From NCBI GenBank assembly GCA_036733925.1, contig DAIMZO010000009.1:9331-73330 (forward strand): a DNA stretch of 64,000 bases, written 5' to 3'. The first letter of the stretch is position 1; each line of letters starts with the position of its first letter. The notes under the pieces are model-generated. The model saw nothing but the letters and a program-made list of their open reading frames with translations. It did no database searches and was not told the DNA's origin. Below are positions 48,621-57,565 of the stretch, piece by piece. Source of the DNA: UBA2897 sp036733925 (lineage in GTDB: Bacteria > Bacillota > Negativicutes > Selenomonadales > Selenomonadaceae). The position numbers and the translations under genes are program-made.

Positions 48621-49895
48621 TCATTCCTTGAGCGGCTTCATCAGGGAGCCTGAGAAGTAGAGCGTTGCGAAGTAGTCATTGAGGGTCTCGGGGCGGCGGA
48701 TCATCTCGATGGTGCCGTCCGTGTGCAGCAAGAGCTCGGCACACCAGAGCTTGCCGTTGTAGTTGAAGCCCATGGCCGAGCCATGCGCGCCGGTGTCGTG
48801 GATGATCAGGCGGTCGCCGATGTCGATTTTCGGCAGCTTCCGGTCGATCGCGAATTTATCGTTGTTCTCGCAGAGCGAGCCCGTGACGTCGTAGACGTGG
48901 TCGCAGGGCTCATTTTCCTTGCCCGCGATCGTGATGTGGTGGTAGGCGCCGTACATGGCCGGGCGCATGAGGTTCGCCATGCACGAGTCGAGGCCGATAT
49001 AGTCCTTGTAGGTCTTCTTCTCGTGGATGACGGTCGAGACGAGCCAGCCCGCCGTGCCCGTGATGGCGCGGCCGCACTCGGTCATGATCGCGACGTCGCC
49101 GAGGCCATTCGGCACCATCATCTCGTCGTAGAGCTGGTGGATGCCCTCGCCGATGTCGGCGATGTCGAGCGGTTCCTCCTCCGGACGGTACGGGATGCCG
49201 AAGCCGCCGCCGAGGTTCACGAACTCGACATGGATGCCGAGCTTGTCCTTGAGCTCGTTCGCGAGCGTGAACACGAGCTTCGCGGTCAGCAGGAACGCCT
49301 CCTTGCGGCGCTCATTCGACGCGACCATCGTGTGCAGGCCGAAGCGGCGGATGCCTTTTTCCTCCTTGCAGATGCGGTAGGCCTCGATGAGCTGGTCATG
49401 CGGCAGGCCGTATTTCGCCTCGGTCGGTTTGCCGATGATGTCGTTGCCGTCGACGAGGTCGCCCGGGTTGTAGCGGAAGCAGATGACCTCCGGCAGGCCA
49501 GCGTTCTTCTCGAGGTAGTCGATATGCGAGATATCGTCGAGGTTGATGATCGCGCCGAGCGCGATGGCCTTCTGGAACTCGTCGGCTGGCGTGTCGTTCG
49601 ACGTCAGCAGGATTTCCTCGCCCTTGACGCCAGAGACCTCGGAGAGGTAGAGCTCCGCGAGGCTGCTGTTGTCTGTGCCCGCGCCGTGCTCGTGCAGGAG
49701 CTTCACGATGCTCGGGTTCGGCAGCGCCTTGACCGCGAACTGCTCGCGGTACGCCGGCGCCCATGCGAAGGCCTCCTGGAACGCCTTCAGGTTATTGAGC
49801 ATCGTGCGCTCGTCGTAGAGATGGAACGGGGTCGGATACTTCGCGATGACGCGCTCGAGCTGCTCTTTATTGAGGGGAAAATGCTTCTCGGCCAT
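48621..49895 (-). CDS. lysA: Diaminopimelate decarboxylase
   Basis: Converts meso-diaminopimelate to lysine. 424 residues, fold III PLP enzyme: the PLP lysine is in EQFAVKALPNP near 51, phosphate-binding NLGGGFGIPY near 225, and the cysteine/aspartate motif GSLCENNDKF near 342; GDRLIIHDTGAHGSAMGFNYNG closes the active site. Related decarboxylases (carboxynorspermidine, ornithine/lysine type III) share the fold, and the long form here could have broader specificity, as is known for Selenomonas lysine/ornithine decarboxylase. GGAGGACAAACT precedes the ATG. It is a single-gene unit with its own promoter; I see no lysine riboswitch. Confidence 0.88.
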   Translation of the reverse strand: MAEKHFPLNKEQLERVIAKYPTPFHLYDERTMLNNLKAFQEAFAWAPAYREQFAVKALPNPSIVKLLHEHGAGTDNSSLAELYLSEVSGVKGEEILLTSNDTPADEFQKAIALGAIINLDDISHIDYLEKNAGLPEVICFRYNPGDLVDGNDIIGKPTEAKYGLPHDQLIEAYRICKEEKGIRRFGLHTMVASNERRKEAFLLTAKLVFTLANELKDKLGIHVEFVNLGGGFGIPYRPEEEPLDIADIGEGIHQLYDEMMVPNGLGDVAIMTECGRAITGTAGWLVSTVIHEKKTYKDYIGLDSCMANLMRPAMYGAYHHITIAGKENEPCDHVYDVTGSLCENNDKFAIDRKLPKIDIGDRLIIHDTGAHGSAMGFNYNGKLWCAELLLHTDGTIEMIRRPETLNDYFATLYFSGSLMKPLKE

Positions 49896-49951
49896 AGTTT
49901 GTCCTCCTGTGCTGCATTGAGAATAATTCTTGCCTGTTAAAATGTATATTT

Positions 49952-49981
49952 ATTATAACAAAAACGATATAGTAGTGTCAA
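49952..49981 (-). promoter_or_regulatory. Promoter of lysA
   Basis: On the minus strand TTGACA (49981-49976), 18-bp spacer, TATAAT (49957-49952), a near-consensus promoter with a leader of only about 50 bases. Confidence 0.9.
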
Positions 49982-50133
49982 TTCGTATGCAGATATTTTA
50001 TGAAAAACTTGCACGCGATGGGATGGATTCTTTGTGCCGACTTTTTCTTTTTCCTCCATGCTTTCATGCCTTTGTGGTAAAATAAAGCATAGCTGATTGT
50101 TGTAAGAATCAAACGAACCGGAAAGGAAATATT

Positions 50134-50499
50134 ATGAGCCGCTTTCTGTTCTTTTTCCGCATCTTCCGCCGGGACCTGCTCGTGATGCTCTGCGCCATGC
50201 GGCATCGGGGCACGCCGAAGGGCGTCAAGTTCCTGCTGCTGCTCGCCATGCTGTATCTCGTGAGCCCGGTCGACCTTGTGCCGGACACCCTGCCCGTCGT
50301 CGGCTGGATCGACGACGCAGCCATCGTGCCGGCGGCCATCTGTGGCCTGACGAACCTCCTGCCGCGCGCCGTCCGCACGGACTGCGAGGAGCAGGCCGAC
50401 CGCCTGCGCCGCCGCGCCCCATGGATTATCCTCGTCGCATCCCTGCTGATCCTCGCATGGGTCGCGTTCCTGATCTGGCTTATCATCCGGCTGCTTTGA
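50134..50499 (+). CDS. YkvA-family (DUF1232) membrane protein
   Basis: 121 residues. The signature YLVSPVDLVPDTLPVVGWIDDAAIV of DUF1232 (PF06803), given here as one stretch of two parts (YLVSPVDLVPD and TLPVVGWIDDAAIV), is complete. Hydrophobic segments lie at about 30-50 and 91-118. The function of the family is unknown. GGAAAGGAAATATT precedes the ATG. It is 50 bases upstream of the topoisomerase gene on the same strand, and a TAAAAT-like -10 near 50080 may serve it. Confidence 0.85.
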   Translation: MSRFLFFFRIFRRDLLVMLCAMRHRGTPKGVKFLLLLAMLYLVSPVDLVPDTLPVVGWIDDAAIVPAAICGLTNLLPRAVRTDCEEQADRLRRRAPWIILVASLLILAWVAFLIWLIIRLL

Positions 50500-50548
50500 G
50501 GGCTTTCAACGTGAAAATCCGGAAACGGATGAGAGGAGAGAATTTGTT

Positions 50549-52867
50549 TTGAGACTGTATATCGCGGAGAAGCCGTCGGTGGGACGGGAGCTTGCGAAGA
50601 TTCTGCCGGGACCGGTGGCGCGGCATGATGGGTACCTCGTGACGAAGGGCGGGGTCGTGACCTGGCTGTTCGGGCATATCCTGCGGCAGGCGGAGCCTGC
50701 GGAGTACGCGGAGCGGTATAAGTTCTGGCGTGCCGAGGATCTGCCAATCATCCCGGCGCATTGGAAGCTCTACGTCGCGAAGGGCTGCGAGAAGCAGTTC
50801 GGCATCGTGAAGGCGCTGATCGAGAAGGCCGACGAGATCGTGCACGGCGGCGACCCGGATCGCGAGGGCCAGCTGCTCGTCGACGAGGTGCTCGACTACC
50901 TCGGCAATCAAAAGCCGGTGCGCCGGATCCTGCTGAACGCGCTCGACGAGAAAAGCATGCGGCAGGCCAACGCCGACCTGCGCGACAACCGGGACTTCTT
51001 CAACCTGAAGCAGTCCGCGCTCGCGCGGGCCCGGGCGGACTGGCTGATCGGCATGAACCTCTCTCGCGCCTACACGCTCGCGGCGCGCCGCGCGGGGCAC
51101 AAAAAGGTCGTGCTGCCAGTCGGCCGCGTCAAGACGCCGACGCTCGCGCTCGTCGTGCGGCGGGAGCGCGAGATCGAGCACTTCAAGCCCGTCGACTACT
51201 ATACGATAAAGGCCATATTCGCGCATGAAAACGGCGACTTCACGGCGCAGTGGAAGCCGAAGGACACGCAGCCGGGGCTAGACAGCGAGAACCGGCTCAT
51301 AGACAAGGCCGCAGCCGAGCAGGCGCTCAAAGCGTTCCGCGAGGAGCCGCGCGAGGGGCGCATCCAGTCCTATCAGAAGACGAAGAAGCAGGAGCTGCAG
51401 CCCCTGCCGTTCTCACTGTCGACCCTGCAGGTGCTCGCCGGCAAGCGGTACGGCTACGCGCCGCAGCTCGTGCTCGACACGGCGCAGAAGCTCTACGAGA
51501 AGAAGCTCACGACCTATCCACGCTCGGATTGCGAGTATCTGCCGAAGAATCAGCTTGCGGATGCTGAAATGATTTTCAAGAATCTCGGCCAATGCGGGGA
51601 TCAAAGCATTATGTCTTGGACCAAAAATGCCGATACATCTATCAGGAGCCGCGCCTGGAACGACAAGAAGATTTCCGCACACCATGCAATCATCCCGACG
51701 ACCGTTCCGGCGAAGATGGAGCGGCTCACGCAGGAGGAGCAGAACCTCTACCATCTGATCGCGCGTGGGTACCTCGCGCAGTTCTATCCGATGCATACCT
51801 ACGACCAGATGAAGATTGCGGTGCTCTACCACGGCGAGCGCTTTGCGGCGAGCGGCCGCACGGAGCGCGAGGCCGGCTGGAAGGTCATGTATGGGAAAGA
51901 GAAAGAAAAGAAAAAGGCAGACGAGGACGAGAGCGGCCTGCTGCCGCAGATGAAGAAGGGCGATGCGGTGCATTTCTCGCGCGGCTCGATGAAGACGAGC
52001 GCGACGAAGCCGCCCGTGCGGTTCACGCCGTCGACGCTCCTCGCCGGCATGAAGGAAATCCATAAATACGTCAAGAATCCCGAGGCGAAACGTCAGCTCA
52101 AGGATGTCTATGGAATCGGTACCGAGGCGACGCGCGCGACGATCATCGACGACCTGATCCGGCGGAAATTCCTGAAGGCGACGGGCAAGAAGAAATACCT
52201 CGTGCCGACCGAGCAGGCCTACCTGCTGATCGACGCGCTGCCTGACGAGATGACCTATCCGGATGAAACCGCCATCTGGGAGGATAAATTGCATTCGATG
52301 TCCGAGGGTGACGGCACGCTCGAGGACTTCCTCGCGGGGCAGATCGCCTTCACGAAGAAGCTCTGCGCGAAGGCGGGCACGGCGTTCGGCCTTGCGGGAA
52401 ATATCGCGCTGCGGCAGGTGCTCTCGTCGGCATCCTATGAACCGGCGGCCTTGCGGCGCCCCATATCGCGCGCCAGCCGCCATCCGGCAGCCGGGCGGCA
52501 GACGGTATCGTCCGCGAGCTATACGCCGCGGCGCCCGGCGCGCCCATCCACGGCAACGGCCCCTCGGCAGTCGTCCGCGCCGACCGCCGAGGACTGGGCG
52601 GAGCTCGGCGACCTGTTCGGGCCGCCCTCCTACACCTTGCGCCCGCGCGCCGATAAGCCGAAATACTCTGCGAAGCCGATGGAGCGGATGAAGCGGCAGG
52701 CAAAAGGCGGCGCGAAGCAGGCGGATGCGGACAAATACCTCTGCCCGCACTGCCGCGAGGGGCACCTCCGGCGCATCCACGGCAAGAACGGCGTGTTCTG
52801 GGGCTGCACGAACTACCCGCATTGCACCGCGACCTTCGACGACGCGCACGGCGCGCCCGTGCTCTGA
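50549..52867 (+). CDS. topB: DNA topoisomerase III (type IA)
   Basis: 772 residues. Relaxes or decatenates DNA by single-strand passage. The TOPRIM domain starts at once (LYIAEKPSVGRELAKIL) with GGDPDREGQLLVDE near 105; the active-site tyrosine is in KLTTYPRSDCEYLP near 320. YGIGTEATRATIIDDLI near 525 is typical of TopB. After residue 620 there is a Ser/Ala/Pro/Arg-rich linker and a C-terminal zinc ribbon (CPHC and CTNYPHC). The TTG at 50549 follows GAGAGGAGAG. TopB occurs on mobile elements too, but no integrase or conjugation gene is nearby, so this is probably the chromosomal copy. RecQ, its usual partner, is encoded at 3832. Confidence 0.94.
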   Translation: MRLYIAEKPSVGRELAKILPGPVARHDGYLVTKGGVVTWLFGHILRQAEPAEYAERYKFWRAEDLPIIPAHWKLYVAKGCEKQFGIVKALIEKADEIVHGGDPDREGQLLVDEVLDYLGNQKPVRRILLNALDEKSMRQANADLRDNRDFFNLKQSALARARADWLIGMNLSRAYTLAARRAGHKKVVLPVGRVKTPTLALVVRREREIEHFKPVDYYTIKAIFAHENGDFTAQWKPKDTQPGLDSENRLIDKAAAEQALKAFREEPREGRIQSYQKTKKQELQPLPFSLSTLQVLAGKRYGYAPQLVLDTAQKLYEKKLTTYPRSDCEYLPKNQLADAEMIFKNLGQCGDQSIMSWTKNADTSIRSRAWNDKKISAHHAIIPTTVPAKMERLTQEEQNLYHLIARGYLAQFYPMHTYDQMKIAVLYHGERFAASGRTEREAGWKVMYGKEKEKKKADEDESGLLPQMKKGDAVHFSRGSMKTSATKPPVRFTPSTLLAGMKEIHKYVKNPEAKRQLKDVYGIGTEATRATIIDDLIRRKFLKATGKKKYLVPTEQAYLLIDALPDEMTYPDETAIWEDKLHSMSEGDGTLEDFLAGQIAFTKKLCAKAGTAFGLAGNIALRQVLSSASYEPAALRRPISRASRHPAAGRQTVSSASYTPRRPARPSTATAPRQSSAPTAEDWAELGDLFGPPSYTLRPRADKPKYSAKPMERMKRQAKGGAKQADADKYLCPHCREGHLRRIHGKNGVFWGCTNYPHCTATFDDAHGAPVL

Positions 52868-52952
52868 GCATGGCGGCCCTTCCGGCGGATTTTTATGAAG
52901 CGGATTTATATGGAATGGATGGCCTTTACGGCCTTTGATGATAGGAGAAAAG

Positions 52953-54092
52953 ATGCATACATTTGAAACACTCGGCGTCAGCAGCGCGCTCAGCGCGGCC
53001 CTTGAAGGCATGGGCATTGCAGAGCCGACGAAGATACAGGAAGAAATCCTGCCGAAGCTCTCGGCGGGCGAGAACGTGATCGGCGTCGCGCCGACGGGGA
53101 CGGGCAAGACGCTCGCGTACCTCTTGCCGGTGCTCATGCGGATCGACGCGGCGGATTCAAACCCGCAGGCGGTCGTGCTCGCGCCGACCTATGAGCTCGC
53201 GATGCAGATTGCGCGCACGGCGCAGGATCTGACGCAGGCGGCGGGGCTGCCCATCCGTACGGCAGGCCTCATCGGCGGCGCGAATACCGCGCGGCAGATC
53301 GAGCGCCTGAAGAAGAAAAAGCCACAGCTCGTGACGGGCTCGGCGGGGCGCCTCATCGAGCTCGCGCAGAAAGGCAAGCTCCGGCTGCACGACGTCTCCC
53401 TGCTCGTGCTCGACGAGTTCGACCGGCTGTTCGACGCGCAGAACATGGAGCATACGGCGGCCTTCGTGCAGCTCCTGCGCAAGGGCCGCGGCGACCGCCC
53501 GATTGCGTATGCGCTGTTCTCGGCGACCGCGCCCCGTAAGGCGCTCGAGCAGGCCGATTTCCTCGATCATCCGGCACTCGTGCGCGTCGAGGCGGCCCCC
53601 GAGGATCTCGCGCGCGTCGAGCACTACGCCTTGGTCGTGCCGTTCCGCGACAAGATCCAGCGCGTGCGGAAGCTCACGCGCCGCCTCGGCGTGAAGCGTG
53701 GCCTCGTCTTCACGAACCGCGTCTACGACGCATACAAGACGCTCGAGCATCTGCGCTACGACGGCCTGCGGGTCACGGCGCTGACGGGCAAGGAGAACAA
53801 GCAGCTGCGCCGCAAGGCCGTCGCGGATCTCGAGAAGGGGGCGGCGACGCTGCTGCTCTCGACCGACCTCGCCGCGCGCGGCCTCGATATCCGGGATGTC
53901 GACACGGTGTTCAACCTCGACCTGCCCGAGGACGCGAAGACGTACCTGCACCGCGCTGGCCGCACGGGCCGCGCGGGAAAGAGCGGCCGCGTCGTGACGC
54001 TCGCCGACCCGAAGGAGGCCGGGAAGCTCGCGAAACTCGAGAAAGCGCTTTCCATCGAAATCCGGCCGCTGAAGCAACCGGCAGGGCGCTGA
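52953..54092 (+). CDS. DEAD-box RNA helicase family protein
   Basis: 379 residues, the minimal two-domain helicase. Q motif EPTKIQEEILP, Walker A APTGTGKT near 51, motif Ib GSAGRLIELA, motif II DEFD instead of DEAD near 153, SAT in ALFSATAP, and motif VI HRAGRTGRAGKSG near 335. No C-terminal extension follows, so its RNA target is not evident. ATAGGAGAAAAG sets the ATG at 52953. The gene is 85 bases after topB and could be on the same transcript. Confidence 0.93.
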   Translation: MHTFETLGVSSALSAALEGMGIAEPTKIQEEILPKLSAGENVIGVAPTGTGKTLAYLLPVLMRIDAADSNPQAVVLAPTYELAMQIARTAQDLTQAAGLPIRTAGLIGGANTARQIERLKKKKPQLVTGSAGRLIELAQKGKLRLHDVSLLVLDEFDRLFDAQNMEHTAAFVQLLRKGRGDRPIAYALFSATAPRKALEQADFLDHPALVRVEAAPEDLARVEHYALVVPFRDKIQRVRKLTRRLGVKRGLVFTNRVYDAYKTLEHLRYDGLRVTALTGKENKQLRRKAVADLEKGAATLLLSTDLAARGLDIRDVDTVFNLDLPEDAKTYLHRAGRTGRAGKSGRVVTLADPKEAGKLAKLEKALSIEIRPLKQPAGR

Positions 54093-54120
54093 ACGCGGAC
54101 TGCGCATTGATACGCATAAA

Positions 54121-54147
54121 TACCATCGATACCATAGCTACCATAGA
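54121..54147 (+). repeat. Three tandem 9-bp repeats
   Basis: TACCATCGA, TACCATAGC and TACCATAGA follow each other without gaps in the leader of the CNNM/CorC gene, 39 bases before its start codon. Confidence 0.9.
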
Positions 54148-54185
54148 TTGACATAGGTCTGACCCATACAGGAGGAAATGAAGAC

Positions 54186-55520
54186 GTGGAAATTGCGCCG
54201 ATTATAGGAAATCTGGCACTGGTGTTTTTCTTGATATTCATGAATGGCTTTTTTGTCGCGGCGGAGTTCAGCATCGTGAAGATCCGTCCGTCGCGCCTCG
54301 AGACGCTCATTCAGGAGGGGAACAAGCAGGCGCGCTACGCGAAGCGCCTGTCGGATCATCTCGACACGGCGCTCTCCGTGACGCAGCTCGGCATCACGCT
54401 TGCCTCGCTGGGACTCGGCTGGGTCGGCGAGCCGTTCGTCGCGAAGCTCATCCTGCCCTTGACGGAGCTCATCGGTTTGCCCGATGATATCGGCCATACG
54501 ATATCGCTTGCAACCGCGTTCCTCCTGATCACGGGCGGGCATATCATCCTCGGCGAGCTCACGCCGAAGACGCTTGCCATCCAGAGCGTCGAGAAGATCG
54601 TGCTGCGCGTCGCGCTGCCGATGCTGATCTTCGACCGCGTGATGTACCCGTTCGTCTGGGCGCTCAATCATACGGCGAACTGGGTGGCGAGACGGCTCGG
54701 CCACCGGCCGCAGCATGACGGCGAGGACGCGCACACCGAGGAGGAGATCCGCCTGCTGATGGAGGAGAGCCACAATCAGGGGCTCATCGACGACACGGAG
54801 GCGGACTTCGTCGACAACGTGTTCGACTTCACCGAGCTCAACGTCCGCGAAATCATGACGCCGCGCACGGATATGGTCTGCCTCTACCTCGAGGACAGCC
54901 TCGAGGAGAACCTCGACACGGTGTTCAGCGAGCAGCTCACGCGCTACCCGATCTGCCGCGAGGACAAAGATCATATCATCGGCTTCCTGCACGTCAAAGA
55001 CCTGCTCGAGGCCCTGTACCATGGCAAACGCGCGAATCTGCGGCGCATGGCGCGCAAGGCGCTCGTCGTGCCGGAGAGCATGGATGTCAGCGTGCTGCTG
55101 AAGACCATGCAGAAGCAGCGCTCGCAGCTCGCAATCGTCGTCGATGAGTACGGCGGCACGGCGGGCATGGTGACCATCGAGGATATCGTCGAGGAGATCG
55201 TCGGCGACATCCAGGATGAGTTTGATCGAGAGCGTCCGGCGGTCGAGCCGCGCGGCGCGGACACGTACTCCGTCGACGCGAAGCTTCTGCTCGAGGAACT
55301 CGAGGACGAGCTCGGCATCACGCTCGAGGACGATGACGTCGATACCATCGGCGGCTGGCTCTATGACAAGCTCGGCGCCGCGCCGAAAGTCGGCCAGACC
55401 GTCGAGCAGGACGGCAACACATTCTCCGTCGAGGAAGTCGACGGCGTGCGCATCAAGCGCGTCGGCATAAAGAAGAAACCGGATGAAAAAGAAGAAAAAG
55501 AAACCGAAACCGAAGCATAA
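54186..55520 (+). CDS. CNNM/CorC-family membrane transporter (hemolysin C-like)
   Basis: 444 residues. An N-terminal CNNM (DUF21) membrane domain has four hydrophobic segments and the motifs FFVAAEFSIVKIRPSRLE and TQLGITLASLGLGW. Two CBS domains follow (REIMTPRTDMVCL near 220; VVDEYGGTAGMVTIEDIVEEIVGD near 320), then a CorC/HlyC C-terminal domain. Related proteins export Mg2+ or Co2+, or support Na+/Mg2+ exchange; the name hemolysin is historical. The tail is acidic and lysine-rich (KKKPDEKEEKETETEA). The start is GTG at 54186 after AGGAGGAAATGAAGAC. It is followed by a cyclase gene after 33 bases. Confidence 0.92.
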   Translation: MEIAPIIGNLALVFFLIFMNGFFVAAEFSIVKIRPSRLETLIQEGNKQARYAKRLSDHLDTALSVTQLGITLASLGLGWVGEPFVAKLILPLTELIGLPDDIGHTISLATAFLLITGGHIILGELTPKTLAIQSVEKIVLRVALPMLIFDRVMYPFVWALNHTANWVARRLGHRPQHDGEDAHTEEEIRLLMEESHNQGLIDDTEADFVDNVFDFTELNVREIMTPRTDMVCLYLEDSLEENLDTVFSEQLTRYPICREDKDHIIGFLHVKDLLEALYHGKRANLRRMARKALVVPESMDVSVLLKTMQKQRSQLAIVVDEYGGTAGMVTIEDIVEEIVGDIQDEFDRERPAVEPRGADTYSVDAKLLLEELEDELGITLEDDDVDTIGGWLYDKLGAAPKVGQTVEQDGNTFSVEEVDGVRIKRVGIKKKPDEKEEKETETEA

Positions 55521-55553
55521 AGCAGACTAGGCTTGGAGAAAGGAGGGCAGGCA

Positions 55554-56702
55554 TTGGACTTCGAATATAGCTACTATATCACGTACGCGGGCTTCTGCGC
55601 GCTCTGCGTCATTCTGTTCCAGGCGATGGCCACGCAGATCAACGGGAACCTCGGCGGCCGCCGGACTATCCATATCCTGTATGAGCTGATCATTTCGTGC
55701 ATTCTCGAGGCTCTGTCGAATGGCATCGATAAGATCGGTGCCGCGGGACTCATCCCCTACCCGGCTTGGGCGCAGTGGACGATGGGCGGTCTGGATCTCG
55801 CCTCGACGCTGTTCGTCTGCTATTTCTGGTTCCTGTTCATCGACGCGCAGAGTAGCCGCGGCTTCTTTTCCCAGCGCAGGATGTATATCGTTATGCTCTT
55901 GCCGCTCCTTTTCGACCTCGCCTGCATCGGCCTGAGCTATACAGGCGGCTGCCTGTTCTTCATCGATGCGGATACGGGCTATCAGCGCGGCCCGTTCTAT
56001 GCCATCCAGGTCATCAGCTGCTATTTCTACTATTCCGTTTCCATCGGCATCTGCTTTGACGGTTTCGTGCACGGCTCCGTGGTCGAGCGGGGCATGTTCC
56101 GCCAGCTCTTCCTGTATTCGCTGCTGCCGGTCATCGGCGGCCTGATGCAGGTCTGGTCGAATATCCTGCCCTTCACGACGGCGACGGTGCTGATCAGCGT
56201 GTTCTACACGTTTATCCGCCTGCAGAACCAGCACATCAACACGGATGCCATGACGGGACTCAACAACAAGCTCACGACACAGCGCTATATCGAGCAGATG
56301 GCGGCCTCGGCGTCGCGCCAGCCCTTCTATCTGTTCATGTTCGACATCAATTATTTCAAACAGGTCAACGACTCGTACGGGCATCTGACGGGCGACCTCG
56401 TCATCCTGATTGTCGCGGATGCCCTGCGTCGCACGGCCGAGAAATACGGCGGCTTCGTCGGGCGCTTCGGCGGCGATGAGTTCACGGCGGCCGTGCGCGT
56501 GGATTACATCAAGTCCCCGGAGGAATTCGAGCAGTGCATCAACCAGAATATGAAGCAACTCATGGGAAAGCGCTGCCTGCATCTGCCGCTCTCGGTCAGT
56601 GCCGGGTATACGGCCGCGATGCGGTCCGGGGAAAAGGTCGACGCAATCTTTGAGCGGGCGGACCGCATGCTGTACGAGAAAAAACGCGAGCGGGAGCGCT
56701 GA
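55554..56702 (+). CDS. Membrane GGDEF diguanylate cyclase
   Basis: 382 residues. Six or so membrane segments fill the first 215 residues (for example GFCALCVILFQAMA, TLFVCYFWFLFIDA, MYIVMLLPLLFDLACIGLSY), without a large outside domain. The GGDEF domain follows with MTGLNNKLTTQRYI, MFDINYFKQVNDSYGHLTGD and RFGGDEF near 303, all catalytic residues intact, so it should produce c-di-GMP. AAAGGAGGG fits the TTG at 55554; the frame also opens at TTG 55533. It is unrelated in its sensor part to the tandem pair at 45053 and 46749. Confidence 0.9.
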   Translation: MDFEYSYYITYAGFCALCVILFQAMATQINGNLGGRRTIHILYELIISCILEALSNGIDKIGAAGLIPYPAWAQWTMGGLDLASTLFVCYFWFLFIDAQSSRGFFSQRRMYIVMLLPLLFDLACIGLSYTGGCLFFIDADTGYQRGPFYAIQVISCYFYYSVSIGICFDGFVHGSVVERGMFRQLFLYSLLPVIGGLMQVWSNILPFTTATVLISVFYTFIRLQNQHINTDAMTGLNNKLTTQRYIEQMAASASRQPFYLFMFDINYFKQVNDSYGHLTGDLVILIVADALRRTAEKYGGFVGRFGGDEFTAAVRVDYIKSPEEFEQCINQNMKQLMGKRCLHLPLSVSAGYTAAMRSGEKVDAIFERADRMLYEKKRERER

Positions 56703-56741
56703 GAAAAGGGATTGGGATTCTAAAACCGGATAGGGAGAATC

Positions 56742-57427
56742 ATGGAAGAAAAGAACATACAGGGAAGAAAAACAAAGGGTATGCTTGCGCTCGGGGCCGC
56801 GGATCAATGCCTATACAGCGAACCGGCGGCTCCAGCTCTATCCGTCCGTGCAGCTCAGCCCGGAGTGGAAGCTCACGGGCATGCTCGAGGATAACCGCTA
56901 CGACCGCCAGTACGGTGCCGACGACCACCGCGATGACAACCATCTGTACCTCGACCGCCTCTACGTGACCCATGAGACGAGCCACGGCACGCGCCTCATC
57001 GTCGGCCGCGACAACATCTGGCCAATCGAGGGCAACGTCATGGATCTGATCGTCGAGGGCGTGCGCTATGGCTTCGGCGACGCCTCGCGCGAGGGCCGCG
57101 TCGACCTGTTCGCGGGCCGCACGGTCGGCTACGCGTCCCGCGTCAATCTGGAAGGTCGGCGACTACGGGCTCTGGGTCTCCTACTACCAGATGCCGCGCG
57201 TGACCTATATCTACCCGACCATCGACCCCGATGTGACCGTGTTCGGCCGCGACGGGTTCCGCGGCGTCGGCACGCGTCTCGATGTCGTCGCCGGTCCCGG
57301 CCTGCTCCTGCAGGTCATGTACTACGATTTGAGGAACCGCGACGAGAATGTCTCCCTGCTCGGCCTGCGCCCGTTCGCGCACGCGAGCGAGCGGCTGTTC
57401 GGCGTGCTTATCCGCCAGTTCTGGTGA
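56742..57427 (+). pseudogene. Frameshifted remnant of an outer-membrane porin-like gene
   Basis: GGGAGAATC precedes an ATG opening MEEKNIQGRKTKGMLALGAA, which looks like a signal peptide, but the frame is lost near 56790. The body then continues in another frame (INAYTANRRLQLYPSVQLSP, then DNHLYLDRLYVTHET, LIVGRDNIWPIEG) and shifts again near 57150 into VGDYGLWVSYYQMPRVTYIY and the terminal ERLFGVLIRQFW. The alternating aromatic strands and final Phe-Trp are typical of beta-barrel proteins. About 220 residues remain, shorter than a usual 400-residue porin, so internal deletion is also likely. Confidence 0.75.
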
Positions 57428-57565
57428 TGGGCTCTCCGCGCCGGGGGCCCTGCCAGATGATGTGCAAAGGGGATTGGAATAGAATTCACGATAGGGACTG
57501 GTTTTTTCCTTCCAGAAAAGTTATAATAAACAAGAAGGAATCAGAATAGGAAGTATGGCGCATTC

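Noticed and set aside
49896..50000. Lysine riboswitch before lysA
   Set aside because: The promoter lies only about 50 bases before the start codon, too short for the L-box.
50549..52867. Topoisomerase III as a sign of an integrative conjugative element
   Set aside because: No integrase, relaxase, TraG or TraE-like gene is nearby, and base composition is the same as in the surrounding housekeeping genes.
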